This document shows, one piece after another, positions 18,313-26,962 of a stretch of DNA of 64,000 nt. The first letter of the stretch is position 1, and every line of letters starts with the position of its first letter. This stretch comes from an uncultured Clostridia bacterium. GTDB taxonomy: Bacteria > Bacillota > Clostridia > Oscillospirales > Oscillospiraceae. The position numbers and the translations under genes are program-made. Location of the stretch: NCBI GenBank assembly GCA_946628965.1, contig CAMOXI010000002.1, forward strand, positions 1-64,000, given 5' to 3'. The notes beneath the pieces are model-generated. The model saw only the letters and a list, made by a program, of their open reading frames with translations, had not been told where the DNA came from and did not search any database.

Positions 18313-19587
18313 ATGCAGTTAACGCCCGAACAGCAGGCGCTGCTGGACGGCAAGGAAGGCGAGATCATGGCCAAGATCGTCAAGACCCTGGTCATGTACG
18401 GCGAGGCCTTCGGCGCCGAGCGCATGGTGCCTGTGACCAGCAAATACGGCCACACGGTGATCTCCTTCGGGCTGGAGGTCATGAAGCCCGTGTACGATCT
18501 CTACGACAAGCTGATCGCGGCAGGGCTCCCCGAGGGCCAGAAGTTCACCGCAGACCCCAAGCCCCTGGACCCGAAGGTCCCCTCTTCCCTGCTGGACGAT
18601 CTGGTGTTCAAGAAGATCATGTATACCCAGCAGGAGCGCTATGAGGCCCAGATGCGCAAGCTCGGCATCACCAGCGACGACGACTACACCTGCGCCTGCT
18701 ATCTGGATCAGGTGGGGAATGTCCCGAAGAAGGGCGATGTGCTCTCCTGGGCGGAATCCTCCGCCGTCGTGTACGCAAACTCCGTCCTCGGCGCCCGCTG
18801 CAACCGCAACTCCGGCATGATCGAGCTGATGGGCTCCATCGCGGGCTTCGTGCCTGAGTTCGGTCTGCTGACCGACGAGGGCCGCAAGGCCAGCTGGGTG
18901 ATCGAAGTCAGATGCGAGCATAAGCCCGAGGCCCAGCTCCTCGGCTCCGCCATCGGCATGAAGGTCATGGAGGAGGTCCCCTATGTGAAGGGGCTGGACA
19001 AGTGGCTGGGAACCGAACTTGACGACGAGGCCAGAACCTATCTCAAGGACTTCGGCGCGGCCACCGCCTCCAACGGCGCGGTTGGCCTCTACCACATTGA
19101 GAACCTGACCCCCGAGGCCGTGGAGCTGGGCGAGAGCCTGATCCGCGAGGACGCCCAGGTCTACGTCATCGACGACGCGGAACTGCAGCGCGTGAAGGAC
19201 AGCTACCCCGTCATCTGGAAAAAGCCGGACGCCAAGCCCCAGCTCTGCTTCGTCGGCTGCCCGCACATGACGCTGCGGCAGCTGCAGGACTGGACCGAAG
19301 CCGTTGGCGACGGTCTCCGGAAGCACGGGCGCGACAAGGTGGCCGTACCCACGGTGTTCACGGCGCCAATGCCCGTGATCCGGGAGTTTGAGACCACGAT
19401 GGACGCCTACCGGCTCAAAAAGTACGGCGTGGTGCTCAGCTATATCTGCCCGCTCATGTATATGAACAACCCCCTTTGCAAGTCCAAGGCGGTCATCACC
19501 TCGTCCAACAAGCTCCGCACCTACACCAGCGCCAAATACCACACCGAGGCGGAGATCCTGGAGATCATCACGGGAGGTGAAGCGTGA
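18313..19587 (+). CDS. Aconitase X catalytic domain (DUF521)
   Basis: MQLTPEQQALLDGKEGEIMAKIVKTLVMYGEAFGAERMVPVTSKYGHTV...YTCACYLDQVGNVPKKGDVLSWAESSAVVYANSVLGARCNRN. Confidence 0.9.
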   Translation: MQLTPEQQALLDGKEGEIMAKIVKTLVMYGEAFGAERMVPVTSKYGHTVISFGLEVMKPVYDLYDKLIAAGLPEGQKFTADPKPLDPKVPSSLLDDLVFKKIMYTQQERYEAQMRKLGITSDDDYTCACYLDQVGNVPKKGDVLSWAESSAVVYANSVLGARCNRNSGMIELMGSIAGFVPEFGLLTDEGRKASWVIEVRCEHKPEAQLLGSAIGMKVMEEVPYVKGLDKWLGTELDDEARTYLKDFGAATASNGAVGLYHIENLTPEAVELGESLIREDAQVYVIDDAELQRVKDSYPVIWKKPDAKPQLCFVGCPHMTLRQLQDWTEAVGDGLRKHGRDKVAVPTVFTAPMPVIREFETTMDAYRLKKYGVVLSYICPLMYMNNPLCKSKAVITSSNKLRTYTSAKYHTEAEILEIITGGEA

Positions 19588-20048
19588 TGCGTGAATTCAA
19601 AGGGCGCGTGGTCGTCCCCGGTGAGTGCTCGGCAGAGGCCCTGGTGAGTCACGGCGGCTTCAACACCCTGGCAAGCTACCAGATGGCCCTCATGTTCGGC
19701 GACCTCAAGGCCATGGGCCATGACACCGAGGTCAAGTGCGGCGACCAGAACAATGCCGATCTGTATGGCCGGCCCATGATGGGCAAGGCCCTGTGCCTGC
19801 CCCAGACCATCGGCTCCACCACCGGCGGCATGGTGCTCTACTGTGTGGCCGCGCTGGGCAAGCAGCCCGCCTGCATGCTTTTCTCGAAGCCCATCGACTC
19901 CCTCGCGGCTTCCGGCGCGATCCTGGCCGACGTCTGGACCGAGGCCAAGATGCCCGTGGTGGATAACCTGGGCGAAGAGTTCCTGGAGGCCGTCAAAACC
20001 GGCGACACCGTCACCGTCATGGCTGACGGCGTGGTCGTCGTGGGATAA
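19584..20048 (+). CDS. Aconitase X swivel domain (DUF126)
   Basis: Overlaps preceding stop by 4 nt; MREFKGRVVVPGECSAEALVSHGGFNTLASYQ...QTIGSTTGGMVLYCVAALGKQPACMLF. Confidence 0.9.
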   Translation: MMREFKGRVVVPGECSAEALVSHGGFNTLASYQMALMFGDLKAMGHDTEVKCGDQNNADLYGRPMMGKALCLPQTIGSTTGGMVLYCVAALGKQPACMLFSKPIDSLAASGAILADVWTEAKMPVVDNLGEEFLEAVKTGDTVTVMADGVVVVG

Positions 20049-20127
20049 ACACGAAAGACAAAAGGAGGGGCCCTGCCTCTCCTTTTTCTTGACACTTCCC
20101 GACGCGAGTGATAAAGTAATCCCGCAC

Positions 20128-20213
20128 GCCGGTGTGGTGGAACGGTAGACACCGGGGACTTAAAATCCCCTGGGAGCAATCCCGTACCGGTTCGAGTCCG
20201 GTCACCGGCACCA
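20128..20213 (+). tRNA. tRNA-Leu (anticodon UAA)
   Basis: GCCGGTG/CACCGGC acceptor stem, GGGGA-CTTAAAA-TCCCC anticodon arm, long variable arm, T-arm GGTTCGAGTCC, encoded CCA. Confidence 0.95.
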
Positions 20214-20244
20214 GAAGAAGCACCCCTTCACGGGGTGCTTCTTC
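20214..20244 (+). terminator. Hairpin GAAGAAGCACCCC / GGGGTGCTTCTTC immediately after tRNA-Leu
   Basis: 13-bp stem; same stem core recurs at 24519 and 26908. Confidence 0.75.
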
Positions 20245-20317
20245 TGGTATTGGCGATCCCAACCTCGGACCGGCTCCGGCGACGGACGGGCGCCAGCCCG
20301 GCCTAGTGCCGCGCAGC

Positions 20318-20640
20318 GGCGTCGAGTCCGGTCACCGGCACCAAAAAGGAGAGAATCCGAACAGGATTCTCTCCTTTTTGGTGGCCCGCCTCCGGCGGGC
20401 AATGATCCGCTTCGCTCAAATTCTTGGGAGGGAATACCCAATCCCCTCCCAAGCCCGCCCCATGCAAAACTGATCTCTGGTTCGGATTTGGATTGCCCCG
20501 GTGCACCAGAAAAGGGGCATCCTTTCGGATGCCCCTTTTCTGGTGGCCAGCCTGCGGCTGGCAGTAGTCTGCTTCGCTCAAATATGGCGAGAAGGAATTA
20601 CCTCTTCCCTTCCAAGCCTGCCTCGTGCTCTTCTGACGCG
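20318..20640 (+). repeat. Tandem tRNA-tail modules: duplicate of tRNA-Leu 3' end plus successive hairpins
   Basis: 20322-20343 TCGAGTCCGGTCACCGGCACCA is identical to the last 22 nt of the tRNA; followed by AAAAGGAGAGAATCC/GGATTCTCTCCTTTT, then GTGCACCA + GAAAAGGGGCATCC/GGATGCCCCTTTTC; both hairpins followed by related GGTGGCC...GCTTCGCTCAAAT sequence. Confidence 0.85.
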
Positions 20641-20889
20641 CGGACTGGATTGCCGCGCTGCACTGGATAGAAAGCATAAGACTGCTGAATAGCTTCGGCC
20701 TCCTGCCTTATTTTGTGCTTTCTGCACAGTTTTATGCCGCAAAAACCGGCAGCATTTCCGTGATAATGCAGCAAGCGCGCTTGCTTTTCTCATGCCTATG
20801 TGTTATATTTTAAACAGGACTAATGCCCTCGTCACCATCCGGGCGACGGCATAAAAATATGAAGGATAAAGGTATTGAGAGGAGAAGCT

Positions 20890-22416
20890 ATGAAAAAACG
20901 GTTGACAGTCATCGCACTCGTCTTCGCGCTTCTGATGACGTTCCCCCTCGTCGCATACGCAGACAGCGGACTGCCGCAGGAAGACGTGTCGGAACGCACC
21001 TCCTGGGAAAAGAACGAGGAGGCAGACGAGAAGTACGCGCCGAGAGTGGTCACCATGGACAACGGTGTACAGGTCCAGAAAACGCCCTTCAATGACGTAG
21101 CTCTGGATACCCAGGCCGGCGACGTGGAGAGCAAGACCATCGCCTCGTGGAACAACTACTTCCTCAACGCAGACAACCGCGGCTGCACAGCGTGTCACAC
21201 CATCGAGGACGCCCTCGAATCCATGGAAACCTATCACGGCATCATCTATTACGGCTATAATGTGGAGCAGGGCCTGCAGAACTGCTTCGGCTGCCACAGC
21301 TTCTACGACAACTACATGCGCGACGCCATCCACACCCTGCACGAGCGCAACAGCACCTTCAAGGCAATGGGCGGCAGCTGCGAGTCCTGCCACTATATTG
21401 CCAGACACGACGACGGCACCATCGAGTACCAGCGCTGGGACTACGTGAAGTATGATGTCCTCCGCGGCATCGCCGATCGCCCGGCCGAAGAGATGAACCT
21501 CTCCTTCGAGTGGAACCAGACCGAAGTGACACCGCACGAGAAGATGTTCTTCAAGACCATCAAGTCCAATCCGGAGACCTGGCTGACCAAGGATAGTCAG
21601 GTTTCCCAGGAAGATTTTGACAAGTGGACCATCACACTCAGCGGCGACATCGACAACGGCGGCGTCTACACCCTGCCGGAGCTTATCGAGAAATATGGCA
21701 CCGAGACCCGCCTGATGAAGTCGCACTGCACCGTAAACGGCCCCGGCCAGGGTATGATCTATCAGGCCGAGATCACCGGTATTCCCCTGAAGGCGATCGT
21801 GGAAGACATCGGTCTGCATGACGACGTCCTCATCGTGGAGCCGGTAGGCGCGGACGGCTACTACTACCCCATCTCCCTTGAGACGATGCTGAAGGAAGAG
21901 GCGCTTCTGGTCGTCGGTATGAACGGCGACACCATTTACGCCGACCAGGGCTGGCCCTGCGCCTTCTGGTGCAACGAGATGAGCGCGGGCAACTTCACCA
22001 AGCAGCTGGCGGAGCTCCGCTTCGTGTCCGTCGGCGCTTCCTGGGACTTCTACGGTGACTTCGTCGACGCGACCACCGGTCTGCAGTTCGATAAGCCCAA
22101 TGTGGGCGTTCTCACCGCCTATGACGGCCAGATCTTTGAACTCGGCAAGCCGGTGCATCTGGAAGGCTATGCCGACGCCTGGAACGAGCCGATCGTCAAG
22201 CTTGAGTTCTCCTTCGACCACGGTCAGACCTGGCAGGAGTACCCGATTGAGGACGCCAACACCACCCAGTGGGTGTACTGGAAGATGGACATCAACGACC
22301 TCCCTGCCGGCTCCTATCTGATCAAGATCCGGGTCTCCAGCCAGATGGCAGACGGGAGCATCCGCACGAATGACGTTCCCAACCAGATGACGAACTACAT
22401 GTTCAATGTCCAGTAA
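20890..22416 (+). CDS. Secreted triheme c-type cytochrome fused to molybdopterin-binding (sulfite-oxidase-like) domain and Mo-co dimerisation-like domain
   Basis: Signal peptide MKKRLTVIALVFALLMTFPLVAYA; three CXXCH motifs (CTACH, CFGCH, CESCH); MKSHCTVNGPGQGMIYQAEITGIPLKAIVEDIGL resembles the Moco-binding Cys loop; C-terminal VKLEFSFDHGQTWQEYP. Confidence 0.85.
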   Translation: MKKRLTVIALVFALLMTFPLVAYADSGLPQEDVSERTSWEKNEEADEKYAPRVVTMDNGVQVQKTPFNDVALDTQAGDVESKTIASWNNYFLNADNRGCTACHTIEDALESMETYHGIIYYGYNVEQGLQNCFGCHSFYDNYMRDAIHTLHERNSTFKAMGGSCESCHYIARHDDGTIEYQRWDYVKYDVLRGIADRPAEEMNLSFEWNQTEVTPHEKMFFKTIKSNPETWLTKDSQVSQEDFDKWTITLSGDIDNGGVYTLPELIEKYGTETRLMKSHCTVNGPGQGMIYQAEITGIPLKAIVEDIGLHDDVLIVEPVGADGYYYPISLETMLKEEALLVVGMNGDTIYADQGWPCAFWCNEMSAGNFTKQLAELRFVSVGASWDFYGDFVDATTGLQFDKPNVGVLTAYDGQIFELGKPVHLEGYADAWNEPIVKLEFSFDHGQTWQEYPIEDANTTQWVYWKMDINDLPAGSYLIKIRVSSQMADGSIRTNDVPNQMTNYMFNVQ

Positions 22417-22439
22417 ATCTTCCTTTTTCTGACGCAGCA

Positions 22440-22466
22440 CCCCTGCCGCACACCGTGCGGCAGGGG
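22440..22466 (+). terminator. Hairpin CCCCTGCCGCAC / GTGCGGCAGGGG
   Basis: 12-bp perfect stem after cytochrome gene; weak U-tract. Confidence 0.6.
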
Positions 22467-22507
22467 TTGACTCTATCATCGATTCCATTCTTTTTGAGCG
22501 TGATCAT

Positions 22508-23638
22508 ATGATGAAAAAACTATACCGCTTTCTTTGCTCCATGCGCTTCGGCATGATTCTTCTCCTGCTGATCGCCATTCTCTGCATAGCCGCAACCGTC
22601 ACCGGGCGTGACAGCATCTATTCAAGCCCCCTCTTCATCGCGCTGTTTGCCATGCTGGGGATGAATCTGCTGCTCTGCTCAGTGCTGCGCGTTTTCGGCC
22701 TGAAAAAGCAGCGGCAGGCCCTGGCCCTGAAAGCGCTCCGGTCGGAGGGTGTCCTTCCCGTCGCAGAGACCTCCGAATGGCTGCGCGCCCATCATTTCCG
22801 CCGGGACGGAGACGTCTTTATCCGGAATACCCTCGGCTTCTGGGGACCGTTCCTGACGCATTTCGCCATGCTTCTTCTGATGGCCGCCGCCGCGTGCATC
22901 TTCCTGCTCTCCCAGTCGGAGGACATTGTCCTGTTCCCGGGTAGTGAGAGTACGCTGGGCGACGGTACCGTCGTGCATCTCGACTCGTTCTCTCTGAAGA
23001 CGGATACCGGAGAGACGAAGTATCTCAGCCGCCTTTCGGCGCTTCTCCCGGACGGGACGGCGACGCACGGGGACGCTGAGGTCAACCGTCCCGTGAAGTT
23101 CGGCAGGTATAAGGTGTATCAGCAAAACTACGCCTATGCCGCCGTGATCGGTCTGAGAACGGAGGCTGCTCCTGAAGAAGAGCTCGTCTGGCTGGACGAA
23201 CCCGCGTTTCTGACACTCGACGGGAAAAACGGGATCTATTTTTCCCGGATGTTCAGCAATGTCACGGAGCAGGACGGGGAGCTGATGGTCTCGCAGAGCG
23301 GCGACCCGGTGAATCCCGCTTATGAGGTCCGCCGGATCGACGGCGACACAGACGAGACCGGGCTGATCTATCCCGGGGCAGAGATCTTCGCCGGGGGCGT
23401 TTTCTTCCAATTCCATGAGCCGCAGCCCTTCCCCGGCCTGCGCGTGAAATCGCAGCCGGCATGGACACTCTGGCTTTTGTATCTGTCCTTCGCGCTGATG
23501 CTGCTGGGCCTGTATCTCTGCTTTTTTGCCATCCCGGAGGCTGCCGCAGTCAGGTCGGACGGCATCGCCCTTGCAGGCAGAAAAGATATTTCCGAGAGAA
23601 TTGATCTCTACCGGGAGGAACTGGAGGAAGATTCATGA
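22508..23638 (+). CDS. resB: Cytochrome c biogenesis protein ResB
   Basis: MKKLYRFLCSMRFGMILLLLIAILCIAATVTG, GFWGPFLTHFAMLLLMAAAA, four TMs with large extracytoplasmic domain; followed by CcsA. Confidence 0.85.
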   Translation: MMKKLYRFLCSMRFGMILLLLIAILCIAATVTGRDSIYSSPLFIALFAMLGMNLLLCSVLRVFGLKKQRQALALKALRSEGVLPVAETSEWLRAHHFRRDGDVFIRNTLGFWGPFLTHFAMLLLMAAAACIFLLSQSEDIVLFPGSESTLGDGTVVHLDSFSLKTDTGETKYLSRLSALLPDGTATHGDAEVNRPVKFGRYKVYQQNYAYAAVIGLRTEAAPEEELVWLDEPAFLTLDGKNGIYFSRMFSNVTEQDGELMVSQSGDPVNPAYEVRRIDGDTDETGLIYPGAEIFAGGVFFQFHEPQPFPGLRVKSQPAWTLWLLYLSFALMLLGLYLCFFAIPEAAAVRSDGIALAGRKDISERIDLYREELEEDS

Positions 23639-24423
23639 ATACCCTTTTCACCGTAAGTGTCGCTCTATATTTTGCGGCAACCCTCGTCTGCTTTGCCGGC
23701 GCCGCCTTCCGAAAGACCCGTCTGACGCAGATTGCGCGGCTTGTTCTGCTGCTCTCCATCGCCGCGCACCTTGGCTACGTTGTCTGGCGCGGCGCAGCGG
23801 CGCACCGGATCCCCCTTGCCAATCAATTTGAATTTGCCACCATGTTTTCACTGACGGTCGCCGTCTTCGGCCTCGCTCTGGACCTGCACAGTCGGAGACG
23901 CATGGAGTGGATCCTCCCTCTGTGCGCGCCGATGGCCTTCCTGCTGCAGTCCTACGCCGCGCTGCAGCCGCGGGAGATCACCGAGCTGATGCCGGCCCTG
24001 AAAAGCGCCTGGTTCGGCCTGCACATCGGCTCCGCCGCCCTCTCCTATTCCGCTTTTGCCCTGGCGGCACTGATCGGGCTGCGGTATCTGCTTGTGGAGA
24101 AGAAGGCGGAGGAGAAGCATCTGGAGCAGCTGGACGCCCTGGCGTACAAGCTGATCTGCTTCGGCTTCCTCATGCTGAGCATCGTCATTTTCTCCGGCTG
24201 CATCTGGGCGGAGCAGGCCTGGTCCACCTTCTGGAGTTGGGATCCCAAAGAGACCTGGGCCCTGATCACCTGGATCGTTTATGCCGTATTTCTCCACCAG
24301 CGCCTGCGCATGAAGTGGCGCGGAAAGCGGATGGCCTGGTTTGCGCTGTGCGCTTTCGTTTTCGTCATGTTCACCTTCGTCGGCGTCAACACGCTGATGA
24401 GCGGGCTGCACAGTTACGCGTAA
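23635..24423 (+). CDS. ccsA: Cytochrome c biogenesis protein CcsA/CcmF-type heme handling protein
   Basis: WSTFWSWDPKETWALITWIVYAVFLHQRL (WWD-like motif); 4-nt overlap with resB. Confidence 0.92.
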   Translation: MNTLFTVSVALYFAATLVCFAGAAFRKTRLTQIARLVLLLSIAAHLGYVVWRGAAAHRIPLANQFEFATMFSLTVAVFGLALDLHSRRRMEWILPLCAPMAFLLQSYAALQPREITELMPALKSAWFGLHIGSAALSYSAFALAALIGLRYLLVEKKAEEKHLEQLDALAYKLICFGFLMLSIVIFSGCIWAEQAWSTFWSWDPKETWALITWIVYAVFLHQRLRMKWRGKRMAWFALCAFVFVMFTFVGVNTLMSGLHSYA

Positions 24424-24518
24424 ATAAGCACGGAGTCATACCGGGCTCTTCAAACGAGCAGATGAATGCTTCACCGGAACAGAAACTGATTCATTGTATC
24501 AAAGTACTGTTCCTTTGC

Positions 24519-24554
24519 CAAAAGAAGCACCCCTTCATGGGGTGCTTCTTTTGG
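24519..24554 (+). terminator. Hairpin CCAAAAGAAGCACCCC / GGGGTGCTTCTTTTGG
   Basis: 16-bp perfect stem; same core as after tRNA-Leu. Confidence 0.75.
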
Positions 24555-24640
24555 TATTGGTGGTCCCAACCTCGGACCGGCTCCGGCGACGGATGAGCGT
24601 AAGCTCATCCTAGTGCCGCGCAGCGACGTCGAGTCCTGCC
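24555..24640 (+). repeat. Copy of the post-tRNA-Leu repeat without a tRNA
   Basis: TATTGGTGGTCCCAACCTCGGACCGGCTCCGGCGACGGA...CCTAGTGCCGCGCAGCGACGTCGAGTCC matches 20248-20330. Confidence 0.85.
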
Positions 24641-24832
24641 GCGCCTCTGGAGCGGATGACCCGTTTTCTTCATTTGACGAGTATAGAATCAAAGCCGGAT
24701 CCTCCTGTGCTGCCGGTATAAACTGATGTTGATTAGCTATTGACTCTCATTTTCCCCTGTGCTATGTTTGATATAGTTTTATCAGGGCTGTCAAAGCATG
24801 ATAAATCATCACTTCACCGAAAGGGGTACATT

Positions 24833-26848
24833 ATGAACGGAAAACATCTCTCCCGCCGCGACTTTCTGAAGGGCGCGCTGGCCGGTTCCGCCGCTGTCGC
24901 CCTCACTTCTGTCACCGGCATCACCGCTTTTGCGGATGACTCGGGGATCTACACCCCGGGAACCTATTCCGCCACGGCTGACGGCATGGGCACTGTCGTC
25001 GTCACCGCCACCTTTGACGCGAATTCCATTGTCAGCGTAGATCTTGATGTTTCTGGCGAGACCCCGTCCATCGGCCAGGCTGCCAAGGATCAGCTGATCG
25101 AGCAGATCATCGCCACCCAGGGCGCTGATATCGACGGCGTCAGCGGCGCCAGCATTACCAGCACAGCCGTAAGGACCGCTCTGAAAAACTGCATCGCGCA
25201 GGCCAAGGGCGAGGCTGTCAACTCCGGCAGCGTGAAGCCTCAGATCGAATCTTCCAGCGCCTTTGTTCTGACCGATATCACCGCGGACGACATCAACGCC
25301 TCCGCTGTGGAGCTGGAGCCGATCACCGAATTTGCCCAGGAAGTCGATGTTGACGTGGTGGTCGCCGGCGCCGGCGCTTCTGGTGTCATCGCCGCCGTCA
25401 AGGCCGCCGACATGGGCGCAAAGGTTGCCGTGCTCCAGAAGGAAGCGGTCGCCGTCTCCCAGGGCAACTGCTCCTCCGCCATCATCAAGGGCGGTTCCAC
25501 CGAGGGCGGCCTGAAAAAGTGGCTCACCTTCGCCACCGCCGTCAACTGCTGGCGCAATAACCGCAAGCTGCTCGAGGCCTATATTGACCGCTCGGAGGAA
25601 GCCCTCCGCTTCGTCTGCGAGAAGAGCGGCGTCACCGAGGAGAACGAGTGGGTCAACAAGTACGGCGTGACCAAGTACCAGGACACCTCCGCCGTCTACA
25701 CCGGCGTCTGGCACGACGGCACCCAGTCCTATGACTTCGGTGAGGACAAGGTCGAGGTCTTTGCTCCCTGGTTCGGCCCCAAGCCCGGCAACTACGGCAG
25801 CCTCGTCTCCGGCATTCTGAAGGATGCCCAGGAGGAGTACGGCGACAATCTGCAGGTCTTCTTCAGCACGCCGATCGTCCAGCTCATCAAGGATGAGGAA
25901 GGCACCGTCATCGGCTGCGTGGGCAAGGATCTGGACGGCAACTACATCAAGTTCAACGCCAAGTCCGTCATCCTCGCCACCGGCGCCTACGAAAACAATG
26001 CCACGATGGTCCGCCGCTTCTGCCCGGACATTGAGAAGTTCGACAAGAAGGTCGTCCACCGCACCGGCGACGGCAACATCCTCGCCATCGAAGCCGGCGG
26101 CTGCATGGAGCCTGTGGCCCACAGCCGCGTCATGCATGACTTTGACGCGGGCCTGATGTGGGATGAGCCGCCCTACCTGATCGTCAACATGAACGGCGAG
26201 CGCTTCGTCAGTGAAGAAGTGGATATGGCCTATATCTCCAACGTCCTGAAATGGCAGCCCGGCTTCAAGGGTGAGAACATGGATCCCGAGCATCAGGAGA
26301 CCGGCTCCCTCGGCTGGTACTGCCAGATCTACGACAACAACTACATGGAATACGCCAACGGCCCCGTGCCCGAATTCGTCATGCAGCGCTACCTCAAGGA
26401 AGAGGATCCCAGTCTGCACGTCAGCGTCTTCCCCGAGCTGATCGACACCTTCCGGGCCGACACCATCGAAGAGCTGGCCGAGAAGCTCGGTCTGCCCGTC
26501 GAGGCGACCGTGGCCTCCTTCAATCGCTACAACGAGCTGTGCGAGAAGGGCGAGGACCTTGACTTCGGCAAGCCCGCCAAGTATCTGCACAAGTTCGACA
26601 CCGCTCCCTTCTGGGGCATCCGCCGCCATATCCGCTGCTCTTCCATCACCGCGGGCGTCCTGTCCGACGAGTATGGCCGTGTCACCACCGAGAGCGGCGA
26701 GGTCATCAAGGGCCTGTACGCCGTCGGCAACCTGGGCGGCCAGTTCTACGGCGCGCCCGACTATCCCTTCTTCCATCCCGGCCTTTCCCTCGGCCATGCC
26801 GTGACCTTCGGCTTCATCGCCGGCGAACACGCAGCGCAGAACAAGTAA
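24833..26848 (+). CDS. Tat-exported FMN-binding + FAD-dependent reductase (fumarate/urocanate-reductase-like flavoprotein)
   Basis: SRRDFLKGALAGSAAVALTS Tat-like signal; FMN-binding domain with DGVSGASITSTA; FAD domain VDVVVAGAGASGVIAAVKAADMGAKVAVLQK and C-terminal GLYAVGNLGGQFYGAPDYPFFHPGLSLGHAVTFGFIAGEHAA. Confidence 0.9.
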   Translation: MNGKHLSRRDFLKGALAGSAAVALTSVTGITAFADDSGIYTPGTYSATADGMGTVVVTATFDANSIVSVDLDVSGETPSIGQAAKDQLIEQIIATQGADIDGVSGASITSTAVRTALKNCIAQAKGEAVNSGSVKPQIESSSAFVLTDITADDINASAVELEPITEFAQEVDVDVVVAGAGASGVIAAVKAADMGAKVAVLQKEAVAVSQGNCSSAIIKGGSTEGGLKKWLTFATAVNCWRNNRKLLEAYIDRSEEALRFVCEKSGVTEENEWVNKYGVTKYQDTSAVYTGVWHDGTQSYDFGEDKVEVFAPWFGPKPGNYGSLVSGILKDAQEEYGDNLQVFFSTPIVQLIKDEEGTVIGCVGKDLDGNYIKFNAKSVILATGAYENNATMVRRFCPDIEKFDKKVVHRTGDGNILAIEAGGCMEPVAHSRVMHDFDAGLMWDEPPYLIVNMNGERFVSEEVDMAYISNVLKWQPGFKGENMDPEHQETGSLGWYCQIYDNNYMEYANGPVPEFVMQRYLKEEDPSLHVSVFPELIDTFRADTIEELAEKLGLPVEATVASFNRYNELCEKGEDLDFGKPAKYLHKFDTAPFWGIRRHIRCSSITAGVLSDEYGRVTTESGEVIKGLYAVGNLGGQFYGAPDYPFFHPGLSLGHAVTFGFIAGEHAAQNK

Positions 26849-26907
26849 ACGCCCGGAATCGAAGACTGCTGCATCGGTTTTCTTTACGGCAGACGTCTTT
26901 AACAGCA

Positions 26908-26938
26908 AAAGAAGCACCCCATGAAGGGGTGCTTCTTT
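26908..26938. terminator. Hairpin AAAGAAGCACCCC / GGGGTGCTTCTTT between convergent genes
   Basis: 13-bp perfect stem; third copy of this stem core. Confidence 0.8.
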
Positions 26939-26962
26939 CCATTGACGGTCCTGATCTCGCTC

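Noticed and set aside
20132-20793. Several 60-124 aa ORFs
   Set aside because: Lie across tRNA-Leu and palindromic repeat modules; no RBS or protein-like composition
24809-26917. 702-aa minus-strand ORF
   Set aside because: Antisense to the FMN/FAD reductase
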